Assembly (NCBI GenBank): GCA_005882905.1
Contig: VBBG01000090.1
Span: 8,010-16,276, forward strand
DNA length: 8,267 nucleotides
Reading direction: 5' to 3'
DNA from: Candidatus Bathyarchaeota archaeon
GTDB taxonomy: Archaea; Thermoproteota; Bathyarchaeia; 40CM-2-53-6
The translations under genes were made by a program, and so were the position numbers. Position 1 is the stretch's first letter. Every line of letters begins with the position of its first letter. Shown piece after piece: positions 1-5,131 of this stretch. Under the pieces are notes generated by a model. That model did no database searches and was not told the DNA's origin. It saw only the letters and a list, made by a program, of their open reading frames with translations.

Positions 1-377
1 AGGAGGGAAAGGGGGTCATAGTCCTTGTCTACATGAGCAATCCAGGCGCCTCTGACGACTTCGGCCAGCTTGTTCTACGTACTCCACGGGGAAGGCCTAG
101 GCCGCAGTACGAGATCTTCGCCGAAAGGGCAGAGGAATGGGGCGCGGACGGGGCGGTTGTGGGAGCCACGCGACCCGAGATTGTGAGAAAAGTACGCGCT
201 AAACTTAGCGATGGTATCCGAATATACTCTCCGGGAGTCGGAACACAGGGTGGCAAAGTGGTCCAGGCGTCTAGGGCAGGATCAGACTTTTTCATAATTG
301 GAAGGTCAATAAGTCGGGCGTTGGACCCGGAAAGGGTCGCGCAGAGTTTTGCGCGAGAGTCAATTACATTATCCTAG
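1..377 (+). CDS. pyrF: Orotidine 5'-phosphate decarboxylase, C-terminal part (5' end outside window)
   Basis: The gene encodes the C-terminal half of OMP decarboxylase, which converts orotidine 5'-phosphate to UMP in the last step of de novo pyrimidine synthesis in the cytoplasm. The frame is already open at base 3, and the residues before the first ATG (33) read GVIVLVYMSNPGA, a typical internal stretch of the archaeal enzyme, so this ATG is not the start. Further family marks are GAVVGATRPEIVRKVR, the phosphate-binding loop SPGVGTQGG, and FFIIGRSIS near the end, the last phosphate-gripping strand of the TIM barrel. The catalytic Lys/Asp cluster lies upstream of the window. The TAG stop (375-377) shares a CTAG with the stop of the convergent regulator gene. 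The fold assignment is secure. The loop after MSNPGASDDF, containing RTPRGRPRPQYEIF, is longer than I remember for the methanogen enzyme. Confidence 0.9.
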   Translation, partial: EGKGVIVLVYMSNPGASDDFGQLVLRTPRGRPRPQYEIFAERAEEWGADGAVVGATRPEIVRKVRAKLSDGIRIYSPGVGTQGGKVVQASRAGSDFFIIGRSISRALDPERVAQSFARESITLS

Positions 378-526
378 CCTTGGTTCGACTGCCATAGCTC
401 GCGACGCAACATTTCGCGCACAGCTGCACGTATCGCATCGCTCCGATTGTGGTAAATCCCTGCTTTGACCAGCTGATCGACGTCAGCAATGAGCCTTTCA
501 GGAAGCTTCACCGTCACAAGTTTCAA
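374..526 (-). CDS. Small ribbon-helix-helix (CopG/Arc-type) transcriptional regulator, 50 aa
   Basis: This minus-strand frame encodes 50 residues with the full ribbon-helix-helix pattern. The DNA-contacting strand is KLVTVKLPERL (2-12), helix A is IADVDQLVKAG (13-23), and after the turn YHNRS helix B is DAIRAAVREMLRREL (30-44). Such proteins dimerise and insert the paired strand into the major groove, usually as repressors of nearby genes. I choose TTG at 526 because family members commonly begin with a short lead-in to the strand and an AGGGA lies about 7 bases upstream. GTG at 517 is an alternative. The frame stays open upstream to a stop at 638-640 without ATG, GTG or TTG, so a longer product would need an unusual start. 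Its TAG overlaps that of pyrF. The target is unknown; it could equally be an orphan antitoxin, but no toxin gene is visible next to it. Confidence 0.78.
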   Translation of the reverse strand: MKLVTVKLPERLIADVDQLVKAGIYHNRSDAIRAAVREMLRRELWQSNQG

Positions 527-601
527 GGAGCCATCCCTGATTGCAAGCCTATTCCGTGGTCTGGACCGGAAGTACGAATAAGGGTTTCCCGAAGCTTCGA
601 T

Positions 602-613
602 AACGTATTTATC
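602..613 (+). promoter_or_regulatory. TATA-like element upstream of rps25e
   Basis: The sequence AACGTATTTATC lies with its T/A core at about 606-612. About 26 bases downstream falls near 635, only a few bases before the rps25e ATG (643), which predicts a leaderless or near-leaderless mRNA. Read on the other strand the same site is GATAAATACGTT and could serve the divergent ribbon-helix-helix gene with a start near 580. The position is reasonable but the match to consensus is only moderate. Confidence 0.45.
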
Positions 614-642
614 CAGATTGAGTAGGGAGACGGCTGACTATC

Positions 643-975
643 ATGGGCGGCGCTAAGAAGAAGAGTATGGCTCAAATGGAGAAGACCCAGGTCGGATCAG
701 ACAAGAAGGAAGAGCCCGCACAGCCAAAGAAGGGCAAGACCAAGACCGTTGCAGAGAAGAGACCTCGAGGGCTCCAGGCTCCCGAAATTGGCGATCCAAA
801 GTTTCTGGGAGAGGTCCAGAAGATGGGAGCCATAACACCCTTCAGCCTCGCAAACCAGTTCAACCTAAGACTGAGCGTCGCCAAAGACCTACTGGAAGAA
901 CTGGAAAAGAGAAAGCTAATCACCCTCGTCGGTGGGAATGCCAGAATCCGGATTTATCACCCGGCCGCAGCCTAA
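643..975 (+). CDS. rps25e: Small ribosomal subunit protein eS25
   Basis: The product is ribosomal protein S25e, a component of the 30S subunit found in eukaryotes and in TACK and Asgard archaea. The 110-residue protein has a basic, disordered N-terminus (MGGAKKKSMAQMEK, then a Lys/Glu/Pro-rich stretch to about residue 45). A winged-helix domain follows at about 52-107, with GAITPFSLANQFNLRLSVAK (62-81), helix LLEELEKRKL (83-92) and the wing GGNARIRIYHP (97-107). The ATG at 643 is preferred because archaeal S25e proteins characteristically begin with MGG plus lysines. GGGAG at 625-629 is too far upstream to act as a normal Shine-Dalgarno site, and the TATA-like element suggests a leaderless transcript. 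The TAA stop (973-975) overlaps the TAG of the convergent cyclophilin-like gene. Confidence 0.93.
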   Translation: MGGAKKKSMAQMEKTQVGSDKKEEPAQPKKGKTKTVAEKRPRGLQAPEIGDPKFLGEVQKMGAITPFSLANQFNLRLSVAKDLLEELEKRKLITLVGGNARIRIYHPAAA

Positions 976-1358
976 CCCTTCCTGATAGTAACAATAGTTC
1001 CCTCCTTAACATTACGAAACAACTCCAGCCCTTGAGTTATTTTCCCGAGCCTGTTAACAGGACTATAGGGCTTGGTGGGGCCATAGAATACACATACAGC
1101 GCTACCCATCGGCCAGTACGCTATCCCACCAACTTCAATACTGGTCCGCGGATTCTCGCTCGGAGCCTTTACCGAGATCTGAAAATATACCTCTTCCCCA
1201 TACCGAACAATCCTACCTCCAATAGGAACTTGCCTCAGAATCGCATCGGCAGTTCGAGGACTGGCAAACCTGTGAAACTCGCCGGTCGCGTCTCCTACTC
1301 CCTCGATTGAGAAGACTACCCTCGGCCGCGAGACTTCAGATCCTGGTCTGTCCGACAA
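972..1358 (-). CDS. Cyclophilin-like fold protein (DUF369 / Cyclophil_like family)
   Basis: This small cytoplasmic protein resembles the archaeal/bacterial cyclophilin-like family typified by TM1367. Its biochemical role is not established, and peptidyl-prolyl isomerase activity should not be assumed. With TTG at 1358 it has 128 residues, close to the usual family size. Signature blocks are GGRIVRYGEEVYFQI (47-61), EVGGIAYWP (75-83), CVFYGPT (89-95) and SPVNRLGKI (99-107), the conserved barrel strands. The frame is open to an ATG at 1451 (159 aa), but that start would run through the TATA box and inverted repeat at 1381-1413 and into the divergent gene. GTG at 1397 lies inside the repeat. A start at 1358 matches the transcription start expected from the TATA read leftward, implying a leaderless mRNA. 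Family confidence is high; the start is uncertain. Confidence 0.83.
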   Translation of the reverse strand: MSDRPGSEVSRPRVVFSIEGVGDATGEFHRFASPRTADAILRQVPIGGRIVRYGEEVYFQISVKAPSENPRTSIEVGGIAYWPMGSAVCVFYGPTKPYSPVNRLGKITQGLELFRNVKEGTIVTIRKG

Positions 1359-1380
1359 GATTACGATTGCTGGTTGCCCA

Positions 1381-1390
1381 AGATATATAG
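1381..1390. promoter_or_regulatory. Symmetric TATA box between divergent genes
   Basis: AGATATATAG contains a self-complementary ATATAT core (1383-1388). Read rightward it predicts transcription starting near 1412, about 20 bases before the ATG at 1432. Read leftward it predicts a start near 1358-1360, coinciding with the TTG chosen for the cyclophilin-like gene. One box could serve both directions. No strong purine-rich BRE is visible on either side. Confidence 0.55.
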
Positions 1391-1413
1391 GTCGCACGGA
1401 TTTTCCGTGCGAC
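1391..1413. repeat. Perfect 10-bp inverted repeat, probable operator
   Basis: GTCGCACGGA (1391-1400) and TCCGTGCGAC (1404-1413) are exact reverse complements separated by TTT. The repeat abuts the TATA box and ends at the predicted rightward transcription start. It is therefore better placed as a protein-binding site blocking TBP/TFB or polymerase than as an mRNA hairpin. For leftward transcription it covers the BRE position. Which protein binds is unknown. Confidence 0.65.
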
Positions 1414-1431
1414 AGACCTCGGGACGCATCA

Positions 1432-2745
1432 ATGAAGAGGATTATAATCATGGGGGCGGCGGGGCGAGACTTTCACAACTTCAATGTCTCTTACAGAGAC
1501 TCTCCCGATTGCGAGGTCGTGGCATTCACCGCTACGCAGATACCCGGAATCGAAGGTAGAACCTATCCGCCCGAGCTGGCTGGCCCCAGATATCCTGATG
1601 GTATTCCGATCTTCTCAGAGGAGGAACTGCCTCGTCTCATAAAAGAGCTAAAGGTAGACACGGTAATACTCTCCTACAGTGACGTCTCCTACAGCGACGT
1701 GATGCACAAGTCATCAATCGCAATGGCAGCAGGCGCGGACTTTCAACTTCTTGGTCCTCGATCGACGATGCTCAAATCGAGGTTGCCCGTCGTATCAGTG
1801 TGTGCCGTCCGAACGGGAGCAGGCAAGAGCACGGTATCTCGGAGAGTCGCCGCAATTCTGAGAGAACATGGAAGGAGAGTCGGGATTATCCGACACCCTA
1901 TGCCTTCCGGCGATCTGTCGAGGGAAGCCTCTCAAAGATTCGCAAGCTTCGAGGACTTGGACAAGGCTGACTGTTCGATCGAAGAACGCGAGGAGTACGA
2001 GCCTCACATCGCGAAAAGTTTCGTGGTCTTCGCAGGAATCGACTATCAAGAGATCTTGGCTGCAGCCGAGAAAGAGTCTGATGTCATCCTCTGGGATGGG
2101 GGAAACAACGACCTACCATTCATCCAGCCGAACGTTCACTTCGTCGTGCTTGACCCACTAAGACCCGGACACGAACTGGACCACTACCCCAGCGAGGTCA
2201 ACGTACGACTCGCGAATGCGGGAATCATAAACAAGGTGGACACCGCAGAGCGGAAGAACGTGCAACTCGTAGAGGCGAATCTCAAACAACTCGCACCAAG
2301 CGCGGTTGTGATACGAGCCGCCTCTCAGATAACCGTCGACAAGCCGGGCTTGGTCAAAGGAAAACGGGTCCTAGTTGTCGAGGACGGTCCAACAGTTACA
2401 CACGGAGACATGACATACGGGGTGGGGCTTATAGCCGCAAAACGATTCCAAGCCGCAGAAATCGTCGACCCGCGAAGATCCGCGGTCGGAATATACAAGG
2501 ACACGTTCAAGAAATATTCTCATCTAACCCAAGTACTACCCACCATGGGCTATGGGCACCAACAAATTAGAGACCTTCAGGACACGATATCCAAGGCTGA
2601 CTGTGATAGCGTGATCATCGGAACGCCAGCCGATATTCGCCGGATCATCAAGTTCTCCAAACCGACAGCCATGGTCAGCTACGAACTGGAGGAACAGACG
2701 AAACCGGGAATACAAGAAGTATTACAGACATACAAAATCATCTGA
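1432..2745 (+). CDS. COG2403 P-loop GTPase, cyclic 2,3-diphosphoglycerate synthetase-like
   Basis: The 437-residue product belongs to the predicted-GTPase family COG2403, related to the cyclic 2,3-diphosphoglycerate synthetase of methanogens, which makes a thermoprotective solute from 2,3-bisphosphoglycerate and ATP. An N-terminal Rossmann-like region starts MKRIIIMGAAGRDFHNFN (1-18) and includes YSDVSYSDVMH (82-92) and AGADFQLLGP (100-109). The P-loop is TGAGKST (128-134). WDGGNND (221-227) follows the beta strand of the Walker B region, NKVD (267-270) resembles the guanine-specifying NKxD motif, and VTHGDMTYG (322-330) is a conserved C-terminal block. The ATG at 1432 gives the classic family N-terminus. 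Only the family is certain. Most archaea with such genes are not known to make cyclic diphosphoglycerate, so the substrate is inference. Transcription likely starts from the TATA at 1381-1390 under control of the adjoining palindrome. Confidence 0.85.
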   Translation: MKRIIIMGAAGRDFHNFNVSYRDSPDCEVVAFTATQIPGIEGRTYPPELAGPRYPDGIPIFSEEELPRLIKELKVDTVILSYSDVSYSDVMHKSSIAMAAGADFQLLGPRSTMLKSRLPVVSVCAVRTGAGKSTVSRRVAAILREHGRRVGIIRHPMPSGDLSREASQRFASFEDLDKADCSIEEREEYEPHIAKSFVVFAGIDYQEILAAAEKESDVILWDGGNNDLPFIQPNVHFVVLDPLRPGHELDHYPSEVNVRLANAGIINKVDTAERKNVQLVEANLKQLAPSAVVIRAASQITVDKPGLVKGKRVLVVEDGPTVTHGDMTYGVGLIAAKRFQAAEIVDPRRSAVGIYKDTFKKYSHLTQVLPTMGYGHQQIRDLQDTISKADCDSVIIGTPADIRRIIKFSKPTAMVSYELEEQTKPGIQEVLQTYKII

Positions 2746-2754
2746 CGCACTCCG

Positions 2755-3876
2755 CTATGCTATGGCCTTGCGTAACATATCGGCAACGAAATCCATCTCT
2801 TCCTCGCCAAGCCTGGGGTGTACCGGGAGCGAGAAGACTTGACGGGAGGCTTTCTCAGTCTCAGGAAGCCGCCCTTTCCTGGCAACATTTGAGTCTCGAT
2901 AGAAAGGAGTAGAGTGGACAGGTGTAGAATAGTAGACCGCCGCCTCGATATTCTTGTTCCAGAGCTTGTCCACTATCTTGTTACGCTTTGCCGCGTTAAC
3001 GCCTCTCAACCTAACCGTGTATACGTACCACGCGTGCCTTCGTCCGTCAGGCTCCTTCGGAAGGATCAGTTTCCCTGACATCTCAAGTTTCTGTGTCGCT
3101 AGTTCAGCGTTCTTCCGCCTCTTCTCGAGGAAGCCCGGAAGCTTCCTGAGCTGCGCCTGGCCAATCGCAGCAGCGATCTCAGACATGTGATAGTTATGAC
3201 CCAGCCTCACGGTCCAATAGGGACGCTGTTCGCCATGAGACCGGATCATACGTAGAGCCTGAGCATACTCATCATCATCTGTCGTGATCATGCCGCCCTC
3301 ACCAGTTGTAAGATTCTTCGCTGCATAGAAGCTAAAACAGGTCATGTCCGCAACAGACCCAACCCTCTTCCCGTCATACTGGGCGCCATGAGCTTGAGCC
3401 GCGTCCTCAATCACGATCAACCCCTTATTCTTCGCCAAGTCCACGGCGCTCTTGAGATCCGAGGGCAATCCGTAGAGATCAGTAGGAATAATCGCCTTGG
3501 TCTTCCGAGTTACGCACTCCTCAACGCTTTCAGGCCTAAGGCAGTAGGTATCCTTGTCAATGTCGGCAAAGACCGGCGTAGCACCGGCAAGAACAACAGA
3601 GTTGACCGCGCCCACAAAAGTGAAGGAGGGGAGAATTACCTCGTCGCCAGGTCGGACATCCGCCGCGAGGAGAGCTGCGTGGAGCGCCGCCGTCCCGTTG
3701 ACCACGGCCACCGCGTGTTTTGCGCCGACGTATTTTGCGAAGCTCCTCTCGAATTCGAGAACTCTGGGTCCCATGCCGCTCTTGTCAGTCAGCACACCAC
3801 TCCGTAGAACATCTACAGCAGAATCGATTTCTTCTTTCCCAAGAAATGGCTGATTAATTCTGATGAGCTCCCGCAA
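2755..3876 (-). CDS. DegT/DnrJ/EryC1-family PLP-dependent sugar aminotransferase
   Basis: The 373-residue product belongs to the PLP-dependent aminotransferases that act on keto-sugars linked to nucleoside diphosphates, using glutamate or glutamine as amino donor. Such enzymes feed surface polysaccharide, N-glycan or lipid-sugar synthesis. Family motifs are NGTAALHAALL (60-70, phosphate clamp), LPSFTFVGAVNSV (82-94), DLYGLPSD (133-140) and IEDAAQAHGA (156-165, with Asp158 contacting the PLP ring nitrogen). FSFYAAKNLTTGEGG (181-195) contains the Schiff-base Lys187, and GHNYHMSEIAAAIGQAQL (226-243) follows. Length is normal and the site looks intact. The TTG at 3876 is the only sensible start; GGAG lies three bases upstream, which is tight spacing. 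The gene stands alone, with no glycosyltransferase or nucleotide-sugar gene beside it, so the sugar cannot be named. It converges with the upstream gene at 9 bases' distance. Confidence 0.92.
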   Translation of the reverse strand: MRELIRINQPFLGKEEIDSAVDVLRSGVLTDKSGMGPRVLEFERSFAKYVGAKHAVAVVNGTAALHAALLAADVRPGDEVILPSFTFVGAVNSVVLAGATPVFADIDKDTYCLRPESVEECVTRKTKAIIPTDLYGLPSDLKSAVDLAKNKGLIVIEDAAQAHGAQYDGKRVGSVADMTCFSFYAAKNLTTGEGGMITTDDDEYAQALRMIRSHGEQRPYWTVRLGHNYHMSEIAAAIGQAQLRKLPGFLEKRRKNAELATQKLEMSGKLILPKEPDGRRHAWYVYTVRLRGVNAAKRNKIVDKLWNKNIEAAVYYSTPVHSTPFYRDSNVARKGRLPETEKASRQVFSLPVHPRLGEEEMDFVADMLRKAIA

Positions 3877-4018
3877 TTCTCCTGAATCTCCCCATCATCT
3901 CACTTCTTGAGGATTAGTCTAAAAGAGTTCTCTACCACACAACGGATCATTAACTCGTATAGAGAAATCAAGCGAATCGATCGTATTCGGGAGGAGAGGA
4001 TTCTTATCCACCAGAGAC

Positions 4019-4062
4019 TTTTGCAAAGACTCCGATGACTCGGCCATTGACACCCTGCAAAA
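4019..4062. repeat. Nested inverted repeat (7-bp outer, 4-bp inner arms)
   Basis: TTTTGCA (4019-4025) is the exact reverse complement of TGCAAAA (4056-4062). Inside the 30-base interval CCGA (4032-4035) pairs with TCGG (4040-4043) around TGAC. This could be an RNA stem-loop or a regulatory site, but arms this short can occur by chance. Confidence 0.3.
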
Positions 4063-4093
4063 ATCACACCTTAGCTAGAACTTAGTCACCCCT

Positions 4094-4111
4094 CGTCGCA
4101 TATTCGCGACG
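4094..4111. repeat. 6-bp inverted repeat
   Basis: CGTCGC (4094-4099) and GCGACG (4106-4111) are reverse complements around a six-base loop ATATTC. No T-run follows closely enough for a standard hairpin terminator. Confidence 0.35.
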
Positions 4112-4203
4112 GCGTTACTTCGACGGATTTTTGAAGACATCGAGTTGGTCAGATGTCATAGATCATGAGCACTGAGGTAGCTTGAAGCTGCTAAACCCCG
4201 TCG

Positions 4204-4218
4204 TATTCCGTGGGAATA
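4204..4218. repeat. 6-bp inverted repeat with 3-base loop
   Basis: TATTCC (4204-4209) and GGAATA (4213-4218) are exact reverse complements around GTG. It lies about 150 bases upstream of the thermosome TATA box, rather far for a classical archaeal operator. Confidence 0.35.
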
Positions 4219-4365
4219 GTTCGGTTCACCTCTCTGATCGTCGACGAGAGAGCCAATCGTCTCTTTTGCATCCGCAAATAGGCTGAAATGGGCTTGGATT
4301 GAGCTGATAAGCCTCCCGAGTCCCCCTAGCAGAGATTCCTTTTAGTTTCAAGCCTCTCGCGGTTG

Positions 4366-4379
4366 AAAAAATTTATATC
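4366..4379 (+). promoter_or_regulatory. Strong BRE/TATA promoter of the thermosome gene
   Basis: AAAAAATTTATATC combines an A-rich BRE-like element with the core TTTATAT (about 4372-4378). It is the best archaeal promoter match in the window. It predicts transcription from about 4400-4403. The upstream TTG at 4388 is therefore not in the mRNA, and translation must begin at the TTG at 4427. Confidence 0.75.
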
Positions 4380-4409
4380 ACGCGCGTTTGGTCTCACCTC
4401 AATCGCAAA

Positions 4410-4422
4410 GAGGAGTAAGAGG
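4410..4422 (+). promoter_or_regulatory. Shine-Dalgarno region deciding the thermosome start
   Basis: GAGGAGTAAGAGG contains two purine-rich anti-16S matches, GAGGAG (4410-4415, 11 bases before TTG 4427) and AAGAGG (4417-4422, 4 bases before it). They lie between the predicted transcription start and the TTG at 4427 and support that start. Confidence 0.6.
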
Positions 4423-4426
4423 CAAA

Positions 4427-5131
4427 TTGTCCGCGGAACTAGCAGGTCAGCAGATAATAATTCTCAGAGAAGGAACCAACAGATCTAGAGGACGAGACGC
4501 GCAGAAGGCAAACATCGTCGCGGCAAAAATAATCGCAGAATCAGTCAAGTCATCCCTCGGACCAAAGGGGATGGACAAGATGCTCGTCGACGGGTTCGGC
4601 GATGTAACCATCACCAACGACGGCGCGACCATCCTCGATGAGATGGAAGTACAACACCCAGCCGCAAAGATGATGGTGGAAGTCGCAAAAACCCAAGACG
4701 ATGAAGTAGGCGACGGAACAACAACCTCCGTAGTCGTAGCAGGAGAGCTACTGAAGAAGGCTGAAGATCTCATCGACCAGGGTCTTCACCCAACAGTAAT
4801 TGTTGACGGATACCGTGCCGCTTCTTCGAAAGCGCTTGAGATTCTAGACCAGATCGCGATCAAGGTCGATCCAACAGACAAGGCGACATTAAGAAAAGTC
4901 GCAGAAGTCTCCCTAGCAAGTAAGCTTTTGGCCGAGTACAAGGAAATGTCGGAGCTCGCCGTTAACGCCGTACTGCAAGTTGCAGAGAAGACGCCAGAGG
5001 GAGGGTTCCGAGTAGATATCGATGACATCAAGGTAGAGAAGAAGCCGGGAGAGTCGCTCCTCGACACAGTCCTGATCAAGGGCATCGTCCTCGACAAAGA
5101 AGTCGTCCATCCGGGAGAAGACCGAGTTTGA
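4427..5131 (+). CDS. thsA: Thermosome subunit (group II chaperonin), N-terminal part of a frameshifted gene
   Basis: This is the first part of a thermosome subunit, the ATP-driven cytoplasmic double-ring chaperonin of archaea. From TTG 4427 the protein begins MSAELAGQQIIILREGT, the expected thermosome N-terminus. The equatorial ATP site shows SSLGPKGMDKML (42-53), NDGATIL (64-70) and GDGTTTS (95-101). The frame continues through the intermediate domain to GIVLDKEVVHPG at residue 230, the entry to the apical domain. It then reads only EDRV before TGA at 5129-5131. The homologous continuation is in another frame from about 5115, and about 19 conserved residues between HPG and EKTEF are absent. 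This part alone would lack the apical domain and half the equatorial domain and would not fold into a working subunit. The gene letter is arbitrary, since archaea carry one to several paralogues. Confidence 0.9.
   Translation: MSAELAGQQIIILREGTNRSRGRDAQKANIVAAKIIAESVKSSLGPKGMDKMLVDGFGDVTITNDGATILDEMEVQHPAAKMMVEVAKTQDDEVGDGTTTSVVVAGELLKKAEDLIDQGLHPTVIVDGYRAASSKALEILDQIAIKVDPTDKATLRKVAEVSLASKLLAEYKEMSELAVNAVLQVAEKTPEGGFRVDIDDIKVEKKPGESLLDTVLIKGIVLDKEVVHPGEDRV
5108..5122 (+). other. Deletion and frame-break junction within the thermosome gene
   Basis: The bases CATCCGGGAGAAGACC read HPG in the upstream frame and, shifted, EKT in the downstream frame. Intact thermosomes have about 19 residues here (a segment of the type MPKRIENAKIALLD plus the following residues) between HPG and the EK pair. 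Removal of 59 bases (19 codons plus 2) accounts for both the missing residues and the frame change. The short GA/GGA overlap at the joint suits a microhomology deletion or an assembly error. Confidence 0.8.

Larger units (their letters stand above)
3877..4365. other. Long intergenic region without a convincing gene
   Basis: About 490 bases separate the aminotransferase start from the thermosome promoter, far more than any other spacing in the window. I found no tRNA, no box C/D or H/ACA motif set, and no frame with recognisable protein sequence. A 42-codon minus-strand frame (3919-4047) has no family marks. The region contains several short inverted repeats, listed separately, and a possible weak TATA (TTTTAGA read on the minus strand, about 3917-3924) for the aminotransferase gene. 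It could hold a non-coding RNA or a decayed gene. Confidence 0.6.

Noticed and set aside
1359..1451. ATG at 1451 as start of the cyclophilin-like protein
   Set aside because: It would place the shared TATA box and perfect inverted repeat inside the coding region and overlap the divergent gene by 20 bases. The extra residues are outside the family core.
1671..1701. Tandem repeat encoding YSDVSYSDV in the COG2403 gene
   Set aside because: The family normally has a similar YSDVSxxxV stretch here, so this is conserved protein sequence rather than a recent duplication.
3919..4047. 42-residue minus-strand frame (MAESSESLQK...) upstream of the aminotransferase
   Set aside because: No recognisable domain, weak start context, and a length expected by chance in a 500-base spacer.
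4094..4111. Hairpin as an intrinsic terminator
   Set aside because: No adjacent T-run, and no upstream gene on either strand ends here.
4388..4426. Upstream TTG at 4388 as the thermosome start
   Set aside because: It precedes the transcription start predicted from the TATA at 4366-4379, and the extra 13 residues do not match thermosome N-termini.
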